In this document: positions 17,091-25,878 of the stretch, piece by piece
Numbering within the stretch: position 1 is the stretch's first letter
How the letters are laid out: every line of letters starts with the position of its first letter
Assembly (NCBI GenBank): GCA_040414485.1
Contig: JBEDUK010000010.1
Span: 1-64,000, forward strand
Origin: JBEDUK01 sp040414485
GTDB lineage: Bacteria; Actinomycetota; UBA4738
Direction: 5' to 3'
DNA length: 64,000 bases
The notes under the pieces: generated by a model
The model's database searches: none
The model's input: only the letters and a program-made list of their open reading frames with translations
Told to the model about the DNA's origin: nothing
Translations under genes and position numbers: made by a program

Positions 17091-18236
17091 ATGGCCGACC
17101 TTCACGACGTTATCTACCTCGACGCGGCGTCCTCCACGCCACCCAGGCCCGAGGCAGTCGCCGCCATGCAGGATGCGAGCGGTCTGTTCGCCGACCCGCG
17201 CTCGCCGCACAGCGCCGCGCGAGCGGTTCGAAGCGCCCTCGACGACGCCCGTCACGCAGTGGCGGCCGCGCTCGGCGCCCACTCGGACGAGATCGTGTTC
17301 ACGAGCGGCGGCACCGAAGCGAACGCCCTGGCCGTGCGGGTGGGGGTCGCCGCCATGGGAGCCGGCCGCGGACGCCGGTTCGTCACGGCCGCCAGCGAGC
17401 ACCCGTCGGTCACCGCCGCAGCGAAAACCGCGGGATTGGAGGTGGTGACGATCCCCACCGACCCCACAGGACGCATCGACGTCGATCGGTGGGCGGACGA
17501 GGTCTCCAGGTCCGGCGTCGCCATGGCCTCGATCCAGCACGTCAACCACCTGGTGGGGACGATCCAGCCCGTCGCCGAATGCATCCGTCTGGCGAAGCCG
17601 CACGGCGTCCCCGTGCACGTGAACGGCTGCCAGACGGTCGCGACCGTCCCCGTCGACGTGGCCGCACTGGGGATGGACGTGCTGTCGATCTCATCGCACA
17701 AGGCTTACGGGCCGCCCGGCGCCGGCGCGCTCTTCGTCCGCCGGGGCACCCGGCTCGCGCCGCTGATCCCGGGCGACGACCGCGAGCGGAGGCTCCGCGC
17801 GGGCATGCCCAACATCCCGGGCATCGCGGGGATGGCAGCCGCGCTGACTTCGGGCGCCGCCGATCTCGGCGACCGAGCCGCGCAGCTGTGGGCCCAGGGC
17901 GGCCACCTTCGAACGGGCCTCTCCGGCGCGGGGATCCGGGTGCTCGGGCACGGAACGCACCGGGTTCCCCACATCGTGACGTGGGTGGCACCGGGCATCG
18001 ACGCCGAGGCGCTCCTCATGACGCTCGAGGACCGCGGGATCCTCTGTTCGACTCTGCCCTCCGAACGCGTGGGTGTCGAGGGCCTGTCGGACGAGGACGT
18101 CGTCGTGCGGTTCGGCCTGTGGCCGGGGATCACCGACGCGCAGATCGCGCGCGTCGTCGAGGTCGTCCCGCCCCTCGTCCGGGACCTCGGGGCACTCGAC
18201 TACGCGCCGCCGTCGCCGCCCGACACAGCGGGCTGA
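17091..18236 (+). CDS. class V aminotransferase / cysteine desulfurase-fold protein, divergent
   Basis: A 381-residue PLP fold-type I protein like NifS/IscS. SGGTEANALAV, the His in ASEHPSV, and the PLP Lys in SISSHKAYGPPGAGALF (about residue 204) are kept. But where IscS has the pyridine-binding Asp (VDATQ), this protein reads HVNGCQTVA, with Asn; and the mobile loop carrying the catalytic Cys (SGSAC) reads ILCSTLPSERVG, with the only Cys displaced. It may act as a selenocysteine lyase/desulfurase with changed chemistry or be a non-desulfurase. A TATGAT box lies 42 nt upstream. Confidence 0.75.
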   Translation: MADLHDVIYLDAASSTPPRPEAVAAMQDASGLFADPRSPHSAARAVRSALDDARHAVAAALGAHSDEIVFTSGGTEANALAVRVGVAAMGAGRGRRFVTAASEHPSVTAAAKTAGLEVVTIPTDPTGRIDVDRWADEVSRSGVAMASIQHVNHLVGTIQPVAECIRLAKPHGVPVHVNGCQTVATVPVDVAALGMDVLSISSHKAYGPPGAGALFVRRGTRLAPLIPGDDRERRLRAGMPNIPGIAGMAAALTSGAADLGDRAAQLWAQGGHLRTGLSGAGIRVLGHGTHRVPHIVTWVAPGIDAEALLMTLEDRGILCSTLPSERVGVEGLSDEDVVVRFGLWPGITDAQIARVVEVVPPLVRDLGALDYAPPSPPDTAG

Positions 18237-18261
18237 CGTCCGGCGCGGATCCGGTTGTGAC

Positions 18262-19302
18262 CTAGGACACGTCCCAGACGTCGCCGGACCGGAGCAGCGC
18301 CCCCAGATCGCCCTTGCCCAGGCGCTCGGTGGCGTGTTCGATCTGCCGTTCCATCGCGTCCCCGTACACCGGTCGCTCGACGTCACGGAACACGCCGATG
18401 GCGGTCGGCTGGGTCGGGCCGGTCGACAGGTGCGCCAGCGCGAACGCCGGCGACGGCGTCGGGTGATGGGCGTCGTGCACGTAGATCTTCTCGTCCGGCG
18501 TGTCGGCCGTGTCGCGGATCGCCATCGAACCGTCGGCCTGCGCGATCACGCAGAACTCGCCCTCCGCGCCGAAGACCGTCGGCTCGCCGTGCCGCAGCCG
18601 GATCTGGTTCCGCTGGGCGCCCGCGGCCTTCTCCCGGAGCAGGTCGAAGGCACCGTCGTTGAACACGTTGCAGTTCTGATAGATCTCGACGAAGGCGGTC
18701 CCGCGGTGCTGCGCCGCCTGCCGCAGCACCTCCGTCAGGTGCTGCCGGTCGTTGTCGATCGAACGCGCCACGAACGTCGCCTCGGCCCCGACCGCCAGCG
18801 CGATGGGGTTGAAGGGGTGGTCCAGGGACCCGAACGGTGTGGACTTCGTGACCTTGCCCTCCTCGCTGGTCGGCGAGTACTGGCCCTTCGTCAGCCCGTA
18901 GATCTGGTTGTTGAACATGAGGATCTTGAGGTTCACGTTCCGCCGGAGCGCGTGGATCAGGTGGTTCCCACCGATCGACAGCGCGTCCCCGTCGCCGGTG
19001 ACCACCCAGACCGACAGGTCGGGCCGGGACGACGCCAGGCCGGTCGCGATCGCCGGCGCGCGGCCGTGGACGCTGTGCACGCCGTAGGTGTCCATGTAGT
19101 ACACGAACCTGCCGCTGCACCCGATGCCCGTGATGAATGCCGTCTTGTGCCTCGGAATCCCCAGTTCCGGGAGGAAGCTCTGGACGGCGGCCAGGATCGC
19201 GTAATCGCCGCAGCCCGGACACCAGCGGACCTCCTGGTCGCTGGTGAAGTCCTTCTTCGAGAGCGTGCCGACGCCGCCGCCACCGTTCATGTCCACTGCC
19301 AT
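18262..19302 (-). CDS. korB: 2-oxoacid:ferredoxin oxidoreductase, beta subunit
   Basis: A 346-residue TPP-binding subunit. WCPGCGDYAIL near residue 27 and GIGCSGR near 58 give Cys for a [4Fe-4S] cluster; GDGDALSIGGNHL with a downstream Asn (FNNQIYG) forms the TPP/Mg site. With the alpha subunit encoded immediately upstream it would oxidise 2-oxoglutarate (or another 2-oxoacid) to the acyl-CoA and CO2 while reducing ferredoxin. AAGGAG precedes the ATG. Actinobacterial KorAB commonly replaces or complements the 2-oxoglutarate dehydrogenase complex. Confidence 0.92.
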   Translation of the reverse strand: MAVDMNGGGGVGTLSKKDFTSDQEVRWCPGCGDYAILAAVQSFLPELGIPRHKTAFITGIGCSGRFVYYMDTYGVHSVHGRAPAIATGLASSRPDLSVWVVTGDGDALSIGGNHLIHALRRNVNLKILMFNNQIYGLTKGQYSPTSEEGKVTKSTPFGSLDHPFNPIALAVGAEATFVARSIDNDRQHLTEVLRQAAQHRGTAFVEIYQNCNVFNDGAFDLLREKAAGAQRNQIRLRHGEPTVFGAEGEFCVIAQADGSMAIRDTADTPDEKIYVHDAHHPTPSPAFALAHLSTGPTQPTAIGVFRDVERPVYGDAMERQIEHATERLGKGDLGALLRSGDVWDVS

Positions 19303-19309
19303 GTCGAAC

Positions 19310-21142
19310 TCACAGCTCCTTCAGGATCTCGTCCTCGATCTCATGGGCGAAGAACGGCCGGCCCTCCACCTTGGTCACCGCCTTCGCGTCGGTCAGGAAC
19401 CGCCCGCGGATCACGAGCGTCAGCTGGCCCAGGTTCGTCTCCGGGATCAGCACCCGCCGGTAGCGCCTGAGCACCTCGGCCGTGTTCTGCGGAAGCGGGT
19501 TCAGGTGCATGAGGTGGGCGAACGCGACCTCCTTGCCCGCGTCGCGGACACGCCGCACGCCCGCCTTGACGGGGCCGAACGACGAGCCCCACGACAGCAC
19601 CAGCAGCTCCGCCGCCCCGGTCGGGTCGTCCACGTCGAGCAGCGGGATGTCGTCGGCGATCTTCTCCACCTTCGCCGCCCGCAGCTCCGTCATGTGGGCA
19701 TGGTTCGCCGCGTCGTAGGAGATGTTGCCGGTGACGTCCTGCTTCTCCAGGCCGCCGATCCGGTGCTCCAGCCCCTGCGTGCCCGGAAGCGCCCACGGCC
19801 GCGCGAGGTTCTCATCGCGCAGGTAGGGCATGAAGCCGTCCGGCGTGTTCGGCTCCGTCGCGTAGCGCGGCTCGATGACAGGCAGCGAATCCACGTCCGG
19901 GAGGCGCCACGGTTCGGAGGAGTTCGCCAGGAACGTGTCCGAGAGCAGGATCACCGGGGTCCGGTACTTCACCGCGATCCGGACGGCCTCGATCGCCGCG
20001 TCGAAGCAGTGCGAGGGCGTCTTCGCGGCGACCACGGGGAGGGGCGATTCGCCGTGCCTGCCGTAGAGCGCGGGAAGCAGGTCGGCCGCCTCGGTCTTCG
20101 TCGGCATGCCGGTGGACGGCCCGGCGCGCTGGACGTCGACGATCACCATGGGGAGTTCCAGGTTGACCGCCAGCCCGATCATCTCCTGCTTGAGATCCAG
20201 TCCGGGCCCGCTCGTGCCCGTGACGCCGATGTAGCCGCCGAACGATGCGCCGAGCGCCGCGCCCGCGGCGGCGATCTCGTCCTCCGCCTGCAGCGTTCGG
20301 ACGCCGAAGTTCTTCCGCTTCGCGAGTTCGTGGAGCAACTCGGACGCCGGCGTGATGGGGTAGGACGCGTAATAGATCGGGATGCCGGCGCGCTCACCCG
20401 CCGCGATCAGTCCCCACGCCAGCGCGGTGGCGCCGGCGACGTTCCGGTACGTGCCGGGCTCGGCCGGCGCCGGCCGGACCTCGTAGGAGCTGTCGAAGAT
20501 CTCGGTGGTCTCGCCGAAGTTGTAGCCGGCGCGGAACGCGGCGAGGTTCGCCTCCATGATGTTCGCCTTCCCGCCGAACCGGGATTCGATCCAGCGGGTG
20601 GTGACGTCGGTCGGACGCCCGTACATCCACGACACCAGCCCGAGCGCGAAGAAGTTCTTGGCGCGTTCGGCGTCCTTCTTGGTGACGTCCATGCCTTCCG
20701 TCGCGCCGACGGTAAGCGAGGTCATGGGCACCTGATAGACCTGATAGCTCGCCAGCGAGTCGTCGGAGAGCGGGTTCGCGCCGTAGCCCGCCTTCTCGAG
20801 GTTCCGGTCGACGAACGAGTCCTGGTTGGCGATGATCACGCCCCCGCGCTCCAGGTCGCGGATGTTGGCCCTGAGGGCGGCGGGGTTCATGGCGACCAGT
20901 ACGTTCGGCGCGTCGCCCGGCGTGACGATGTCGCGGTCGGCGAAGTGGATCTGGAAGGCCGACACGCCGGCGAGGGTGCCGGCGGGTGCGCGGATCTCGG
21001 CGGGGAAATCCGGCAGGGTGGCAAGGTCGTTGCCGAACACCGCGGTGGCGTTGGTGAAGCGATCGCCGGTCAATTGCATGCCGTCGCCCGAGTCCCCCGC
21101 GAACCGGATGACGACGTGGTCCTTCTGAAGGACGGTTTTCAC
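19310..21142 (-). CDS. korA: 2-oxoacid:ferredoxin oxidoreductase, gamma-alpha fusion subunit
   Basis: A 610-residue subunit: the N-terminal gamma domain (VVIRFAGDSGDGMQLTG, residues 10-200) is fused to the alpha domain (from about 215, GNxAxAWG; YYASYPITPASELLHEL near 250; TGTSGPGLDLKQE). This order is the usual two-subunit KorAB layout. The GTG at 21142 is chosen, since upstream sequence has no family resemblance; GGGAG lies 11 nt before it. A TACAGT -10-like box is in the 121-bp gap upstream. Stop to korB start is 7 nt, so the two are cotranscribed. Confidence 0.92.
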   Translation of the reverse strand: MKTVLQKDHVVIRFAGDSGDGMQLTGDRFTNATAVFGNDLATLPDFPAEIRAPAGTLAGVSAFQIHFADRDIVTPGDAPNVLVAMNPAALRANIRDLERGGVIIANQDSFVDRNLEKAGYGANPLSDDSLASYQVYQVPMTSLTVGATEGMDVTKKDAERAKNFFALGLVSWMYGRPTDVTTRWIESRFGGKANIMEANLAAFRAGYNFGETTEIFDSSYEVRPAPAEPGTYRNVAGATALAWGLIAAGERAGIPIYYASYPITPASELLHELAKRKNFGVRTLQAEDEIAAAGAALGASFGGYIGVTGTSGPGLDLKQEMIGLAVNLELPMVIVDVQRAGPSTGMPTKTEAADLLPALYGRHGESPLPVVAAKTPSHCFDAAIEAVRIAVKYRTPVILLSDTFLANSSEPWRLPDVDSLPVIEPRYATEPNTPDGFMPYLRDENLARPWALPGTQGLEHRIGGLEKQDVTGNISYDAANHAHMTELRAAKVEKIADDIPLLDVDDPTGAAELLVLSWGSSFGPVKAGVRRVRDAGKEVAFAHLMHLNPLPQNTAEVLRRYRRVLIPETNLGQLTLVIRGRFLTDAKAVTKVEGRPFFAHEIEDEILKEL

Positions 21143-21263
21143 TTCGTGCTCAACTCCCGATGCTTGAAACGATTGTTCGGTACCGCCGTTCCTACTGTAC
21201 GACCTGACGTCCCGGCGGCCGGGAGCCGATACCCGGACTTCGGCGATTCGCGGGCGCGATGGC

Positions 21264-22769
21264 TCAATCCAGGCGAATGACCAGCGCCTCGAACGCGCGC
21301 ACCTCGAGTGGGCCCGCCACGACTTCATCCTCACGGTCGGCGGTGGCGGCCGCGAGGATCCGCCCGGGCGCGACGTCGGCGCGGCGCGCTTCGTCAACCA
21401 TGTTGACGATTATGTGCAGGCGCTCATCTGGGTGGACGCGGTCGAATCGAACCATCCCGCTCGGTGCCTTCACGAACGCGAGGTCGCCGGCGTTCAGCGC
21501 GGGCGAGACCGCCCGCAGCGAGAGGAGGCGGCGGTAGAGGGCCAGGACGGAATCGGCATCTTCTTCTTCGGTCGCGACGTCGGCGCCGGGCGGTTCGCGG
21601 CCGACCGGAAGCCAGGGTTCGACCTCATCCGGACAGAAACCGGCGTTCGGCGCGGCGGCCCATCGCATCGGCGTTCGACAACCGTCGCGGCCGATCCGGT
21701 CCCGCCGTCGCTCCTCCGGAACGTCACCGTCGGCCATCCCGAGCTCGTCGCCCTGATAGATCACCGTGGCGCCCGGCAGCGTCATCTGCAGGACCGCCGC
21801 CACCCGGGTTGCATGCATGCCCCATCGCGTCGCGGGCCGCGGCATGTCGTGGTTCGCGATGTGCCAGATCGGCCACGCGCCGGCGCTTCCCCACCGCTCG
21901 ACGACCTCGGCGATCACGTCCGTGAGCGCGGTCGCGTTCCACGGCGCGAACGCGAACGGGAACGCGAACGCCAGATCCAGTTCGCCGGGGGCCAGGTACC
22001 TGGTCACCTCCGACAGGTCGAACAGCCAGACCTCGCCGAGCAGCAGGACGTCCGGGCCGACGGCATCCCGGATCTCCCGAACGAACTCGTGCGCGCGCGG
22101 GCCGCCCAGCATCTCGGTGCCCTTCGACAGCCGGTGGATCACGTCGAGCCGGAAGCCGTCCACGCCCCGGTCGATCCACCAGCGCATGGCGCCCGTGACC
22201 GCGCGCCGAACCTCCGCGTTCTCCCAATTGAGATCGACCTGCTGCGGATAGAACGACGTCATGGCGTACTGGCCGGTCGGCTCATCGATGCGCCACGCCG
22301 GTCCACCGAACACCGACTGCCACTCATTCGGCGGGCCGCCGCCCGGAGCGGGATCGCGCCAGATGTACCAGTCGCGTTTCGGCGACCCCCTGCTGGAGCG
22401 GGATTCCACGAACCATCGATGCTCGTCCGAGGTGTGGTTCGGCACGAAGTCCAGCAGGACCCGCAGGCCGCTCCCATGCGCATCCCTGATCAGCGCGTCG
22501 AGGTCCTGGAGCGAGCCGTAGGCCGGGTCCACGGCCTGGTAGTCGCTGACGTCGTAGCCGCCGTCCACGCCGGCCGAGGGGTAGATCGGCGACAGCCAGA
22601 GCGCGTCTACACCCAGCGCGCGAAGGTACGGCAGCCGCGACCGGATCCCGGCGAGGTCGCCGACGCCGTCACCGTTCGAATCGGCGAACGTGGCGGGATA
22701 GATCTGATAGATCGACGCGGCGCGGCGCCACCAGGCGCCGTCGGGACTGCCGGAGTCCTGCGAACTCAG
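21264..22769 (-). CDS. GH13 alpha-glucosidase / oligo-1,6-glucosidase
   Basis: A glycoside hydrolase family 13 enzyme of about 500 residues. Catalytic Asp in DGFRLDVIHRL, Glu in LLGEVW, and the transition-state Asp in IANHDMPR are all present; VLLDFVPNHTSDEH is conserved region I. It should release glucose from alpha-glucosides or trehalose-like substrates. The conserved N-terminus (AASIYQIYPATFADSNGDG) extends about 50 codons upstream of the first GTG (22568), yet no ATG, GTG or TTG is in frame there. I place the start at CTG 22769, overlapping the stop of the upstream gene as CTGA. A sequence error is an alternative. Confidence 0.8.
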   Translation of the reverse strand: MSSQDSGSPDGAWWRRAASIYQIYPATFADSNGDGVGDLAGIRSRLPYLRALGVDALWLSPIYPSAGVDGGYDVSDYQAVDPAYGSLQDLDALIRDAHGSGLRVLLDFVPNHTSDEHRWFVESRSSRGSPKRDWYIWRDPAPGGGPPNEWQSVFGGPAWRIDEPTGQYAMTSFYPQQVDLNWENAEVRRAVTGAMRWWIDRGVDGFRLDVIHRLSKGTEMLGGPRAHEFVREIRDAVGPDVLLLGEVWLFDLSEVTRYLAPGELDLAFAFPFAFAPWNATALTDVIAEVVERWGSAGAWPIWHIANHDMPRPATRWGMHATRVAAVLQMTLPGATVIYQGDELGMADGDVPEERRRDRIGRDGCRTPMRWAAAPNAGFCPDEVEPWLPVGREPPGADVATEEEDADSVLALYRRLLSLRAVSPALNAGDLAFVKAPSGMVRFDRVHPDERLHIIVNMVDEARRADVAPGRILAAATADREDEVVAGPLEVRAFEALVIRLD

Positions 22770-23086
22770 TGGAAGGAGTTTCCGCAGGCGCAGCTGCTCT
22801 GGGCCATCGGGTTGTCGATGGTGAACCCGGACTGCTCCAGGGAGTCCACGAAGTCGATCTTCGCCTCGGACAGGTACGGAACGCTCATCCGGTCGATGAC
22901 GACCCGCACGCCGTACTGGTCGTCCTGCACGTCGGATTCGGCGATCTCGTCGTCGAGGTACATGGCATAGCGCAGGCCCGAACAGCCGCCGGGCTGCACG
23001 GCCACGCGCAGCGCGATGTCGGAGCGGCCCTCCTGCTCGAGCAGCTTCTTGACCTCGGTGGCCGCGGATTCGGTGAGCGCGATCAT
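22766..23086 (-). CDS. erpA: A-type iron-sulfur carrier (HesB/IscA/ErpA)
   Basis: A 106-residue A-type carrier. The three cluster ligands are Cys35 in GGCSGLRY and Cys99/Cys101 in SSCACGNSF, at the normal spacing. It accepts or transfers Fe-S clusters to targets, which in this window would include WhiB, KorAB, the Sox and formate dehydrogenase subunits. AAGGAG lies 11 nt before the ATG, and TATACT forms a good -10 box upstream. The stop overlaps the presumed start of the glucosidase, an unexpected partner. Confidence 0.9.
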   Translation of the reverse strand: MIALTESAATEVKKLLEQEGRSDIALRVAVQPGGCSGLRYAMYLDDEIAESDVQDDQYGVRVVIDRMSVPYLSEAKIDFVDSLEQSGFTIDNPMAQSSCACGNSFH

Positions 23087-23137
23087 GTCGGTTCTGACTC
23101 CTTGCCCTCGTCGCCGAGCCGGATGGCTCGCACGGCC

Positions 23138-23143
23138 AGTATA
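23138..23143 (-). promoter_or_regulatory. -10 box (TATACT) of the Fe-S carrier/glucosidase unit
   Basis: TATACT on the minus strand, 51 nt upstream of the carrier ATG, is a near-consensus -10. TTGAAC lies further upstream but at 21 nt, longer than the usual spacer, so the -35 is uncertain. Confidence 0.5.
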
Positions 23144-23186
23144 TCGGCGTGTCCTGGGGCCTTCGTTCAACCCCGCAGTACCCGTT

Positions 23187-23657
23187 TCAACGCTTCGCGA
23201 AGTCCTCAACCTTCCCGCCGCTGGCGCGGACCAGGTCGTTCGGCGAGATCGCGAAAACCGAATCGGGCGTGCCCGCGGCCGCCCACAGTTCGTCGTACCC
23301 CATCAAGTGGCCGTCAACCAGCACGGTCAATGGGATGGGATGGCCGAACGGCGGCGTCCCCCCGATGGCGAAGCCGGTGGCCGCGCGGACCTGCTCTGCG
23401 TCGGCCCGCGTCACGCTGCCGGCCCCGAGGATCGCGGCGAGGCGGTCACGATCCGCCTGGTTCGCCCCCGAGGTCAGCGCCAGGAACGCCCGGCCGTCGG
23501 CCACGAACACCAGGGACTTCACGATCTGGCCGACGTCGCACCCGAGCGCGCGCGCCGCGTCGGCGGCCGTTCGCGTGCCCTCCGGGAAGCGTCTGATGTC
23601 GAACGACAACCCCGTCGGACGCGCCGCATCCAGGAACCGGTCGACCGCCTTCGCCAC
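23187..23657 (-). CDS. YbaK/EbsC aminoacyl-tRNA deacylase family
   Basis: A 156-residue YbaK-domain protein. The key Lys in QIVKSLVF (about residue 47), and the GGTPPFGH loop typical of the substrate pocket, are present. Relatives hydrolyse mis-charged tRNAs (Cys-tRNAPro, Ala-tRNAPro) or free aminoacyl-tRNA; specificity is not evident. It starts 5 nt after the glycerate kinase stop, so the two are an operon. No tRNA-synthetase domain is fused. Confidence 0.85.
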   Translation of the reverse strand: MAKAVDRFLDAARPTGLSFDIRRFPEGTRTAADAARALGCDVGQIVKSLVFVADGRAFLALTSGANQADRDRLAAILGAGSVTRADAEQVRAATGFAIGGTPPFGHPIPLTVLVDGHLMGYDELWAAAGTPDSVFAISPNDLVRASGGKVEDFAKR

Positions 23658-23662
23658 CCGGC

Positions 23663-24814
23663 CTAGCCCCTCCCGTCCTGCGCGACCGGAACCAGCGAGC
23701 CGGCGCGATCGCGGGCGACCTCTTCCGCCAGCGCCTCGAGCGTCTCGCCCGGCCGCCTTATGGCGGCCTCCATGCCGAACCGCGCGGCCATCGATGCCAC
23801 GATCACGCGGTCCGGCACCGCCTGCGGAGCGGCCCTACCGCACAGCACGAACGTGGGCACGCCCGATTGGCTTGCCGCTTCGATGACGGCGCCGGGCACC
23901 TTTCCGCCCAGCGACTGATGGTCGAAGGACCCCTCCCCGGTCACCACCACGTCGGCCTCGCGCAGTCGCGCGCCGAACCCGGCGGCCTCCATGACGGTCC
24001 GCGCGCCCGACTGAAGCCGCGCGCCGAGGAACGCCATCAACCCGCCGGCCAGGCCGCCCGCCGCGCCCGTGCCCGGAACGTCCCGGAACTCGACACCGAG
24101 GTCGCGGGCGAGGACGTCCGCGAACCGCGCCAGCGCCCGATCGAGCAGTTCGACGTCCTCCTCCGAGGCGCCCTTCTGGGGGCCGAACGTGGCCGACGCC
24201 CCCCGCGGCCCGGTCAGGGGGTTGTCCACGTCGGTCGCGACGACGAACTCGACGCCGTTCAGGTCCGGCGACCGGCCGGACACGTCGATCCGATCCAGCC
24301 GGAGCAGGGCCGCACCGCCCGGCCCCAGGTCCGCCCCTTCGGCGTCCAGCAGCCGGAACCCGAGCGCCTGGACCGCGCCGGCCCCGGCGTCGTTGGTCGC
24401 GCTCCCCCCGACACATACGAGGAGGTGCGTGGCGCCGCTCATCACGGCCGCGAGCATCAGCTCGCCGGTTCCCCTGGTGGTGGCGCGCATCGGATCGCGA
24501 CGCTCCGGAGGGACCAGCGAGAGACCCGACGCCTCGGCCATCTCGATCACGCCCGTCCGGTCCCGGCCGGCGCCGACCATGCCGTAGCGCGCGGTGACGG
24601 GCTCGCCGAGCGGCCCGGTCACGAGCGTCGGGTGGTCCTCCCCGGCCAGGGCGGCGAGCAGGGCATCGAGCGTGCCTTCCCCGCCGTCGGCGAGTGGGAG
24701 GCGCGTGACGGTGGCGGCCGGGTCGCCTCGTTCCCATCCGCCGGCGATGGCGGCTGCCGCGTCGGCGGCCGAGAGCGTCCCCCGGAACTTGTCGGGTGCG
24801 ACCAGCACGCGCAT
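23663..24814 (-). CDS. glxK: glycerate kinase (GlxK/GarK family)
   Basis: A 383-residue glycerate 2-kinase type I. MRVLVAPDKFRGTLSA at the N-terminus, LADGGEGTLDAL, and GGSATNDAGAGAVQALG are diagnostic; VVTGEGSFDHQSLGGK marks the nucleotide/substrate site. It phosphorylates D-glycerate, linking glyoxylate, serine or sugar-acid breakdown to glycolysis, and could take up carbon from the serine/C1 genes at the right end of the window. A TACCCT -10-like box is 6 nt upstream of the ATG, so a leaderless mRNA is possible. Confidence 0.92.
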   Translation of the reverse strand: MRVLVAPDKFRGTLSAADAAAAIAGGWERGDPAATVTRLPLADGGEGTLDALLAALAGEDHPTLVTGPLGEPVTARYGMVGAGRDRTGVIEMAEASGLSLVPPERRDPMRATTRGTGELMLAAVMSGATHLLVCVGGSATNDAGAGAVQALGFRLLDAEGADLGPGGAALLRLDRIDVSGRSPDLNGVEFVVATDVDNPLTGPRGASATFGPQKGASEEDVELLDRALARFADVLARDLGVEFRDVPGTGAAGGLAGGLMAFLGARLQSGARTVMEAAGFGARLREADVVVTGEGSFDHQSLGGKVPGAVIEAASQSGVPTFVLCGRAAPQAVPDRVIVASMAARFGMEAAIRRPGETLEALAEEVARDRAGSLVPVAQDGRG

Positions 24815-24944
24815 CGTGCGAGGGTACGATACGCGCGCGCCGGTCCCGGGACGCCCCGGTCGGCGCGGGGTGGCGGTGTTCATCCGGCGGGCCCGCCATG
24901 TTCGGCAAGTGAGATCGAACGAGGACGAGAAAGGGCTCGAGGGG

Positions 24945-25775
24945 ATGACGCTCGACAGGACGTGGCTGCTGGCGACGGCCAGGGAAGAACGCGAAGCCAT
25001 GGGCCGCACCATCCAGTACACGGAACCGGAGCGATTCGACCAACCCTCGGGAAGTGAGGGCTGGCGGATCCGCGACGTGCTGGCCCACCTTGCATCCAGC
25101 GACGCGGTGGCCGCCGCGACCATCGGCGACGAGCCCCTCACGGAGGTGCAGGCGTACTTCGATTCGCTGAACGGCGCCGCGCCCACGGTCGACGGCTTCA
25201 ACGCGTTCGCCGTGGGGCGGCGCGCCGACACGCCGGTTCGAAGCGTCATCTCCGAATGGGGGCGTGCGGCCGACACGTTCCTCACCCGGTGCTCGGCCGT
25301 CCCCGCCGACGACTGGGACTCCAGGCGTGTCTACTGGGTCGCGGGCCAGATGCGCGTGCCGTATCTGCTGCAGTCGCGCGTGATGGAATGGTGGCTTCAC
25401 GGCGAGGACGTCCGCGCCGGGGCCGAACTGGAGCCGCGACGGGTTCACAAGGCCATCTACTGCGTGAACGACCTCGCGATCCGTTCGCTCCCCTACGCGC
25501 TGTCGCTCGCCGGGCTGTCGTTCCCGGGCAAGGTGCTGAAGGTGGATCTGGAGGGACCCGGGGAAGGCACCTGGACCTACGGCCTCGCGGCACGCGAGGT
25601 GCCCGCGAAGGGCGCGAAGCCGGACGCCATCATCGAGGGACGCGGGTACGAGTTCGCGCTGGTGGCCGGCCAGCGGATGGACCCGGGGGCGGCCCTGGAG
25701 GCCGGCGTGGTCCTGGTGGGCGGCGACGTGGACCTCGGGGAGACCGTCCTGCGGAATCTTCGCGCGTTCGCCTGA
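24945..25775 (+). CDS. MDMPI-type (mycothiol-dependent isomerase-like) protein
   Basis: A 276-residue actinobacterial protein with an N-terminal DinB-like bundle (EGWRIRDVLAHLASSD; His near 47; VMEWWLHGEDVRAG supplies further metal ligands) and a C-terminal SCP2-like alpha/beta domain (GLSFPGKVLKVDLEGPG...). This is the architecture of mycothiol-dependent maleylpyruvate isomerase and its many uncharacterised relatives. The ATG at 24945 is favoured, with GAGGGG before it; a GTG 36 nt earlier is in frame. Points to mycothiol as the cell's thiol, which is inference. Confidence 0.8.
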   Translation: MTLDRTWLLATAREEREAMGRTIQYTEPERFDQPSGSEGWRIRDVLAHLASSDAVAAATIGDEPLTEVQAYFDSLNGAAPTVDGFNAFAVGRRADTPVRSVISEWGRAADTFLTRCSAVPADDWDSRRVYWVAGQMRVPYLLQSRVMEWWLHGEDVRAGAELEPRRVHKAIYCVNDLAIRSLPYALSLAGLSFPGKVLKVDLEGPGEGTWTYGLAAREVPAKGAKPDAIIEGRGYEFALVAGQRMDPGAALEAGVVLVGGDVDLGETVLRNLRAFA

Positions 25776-25841
25776 GCCGGTCGCTTACGGTCTCGCCGGC
25801 CGGGACCTGCAGCGATCCCCGTCCTTACCGTGAAGATCGAG

Positions 25842-25869
25842 TGAACCGCGCGGGCGTTTCGTCCGTAAT
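25842..25869 (+). promoter_or_regulatory. ECF-type promoter, TGAACC-N16-CGTAAT
   Basis: TGAACC at 25842-25847 and CGTAAT at 25864-25869 are separated by 16 nt, like promoters of actinobacterial ECF sigma factors that regulate themselves (for example M. tuberculosis SigL, TGAACC...CGT). The ATG of the sigma gene begins 9 nt after the -10, so the transcript would be close to leaderless. Confidence 0.5.
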
Positions 25870-25878
25870 CCTGTCGGC

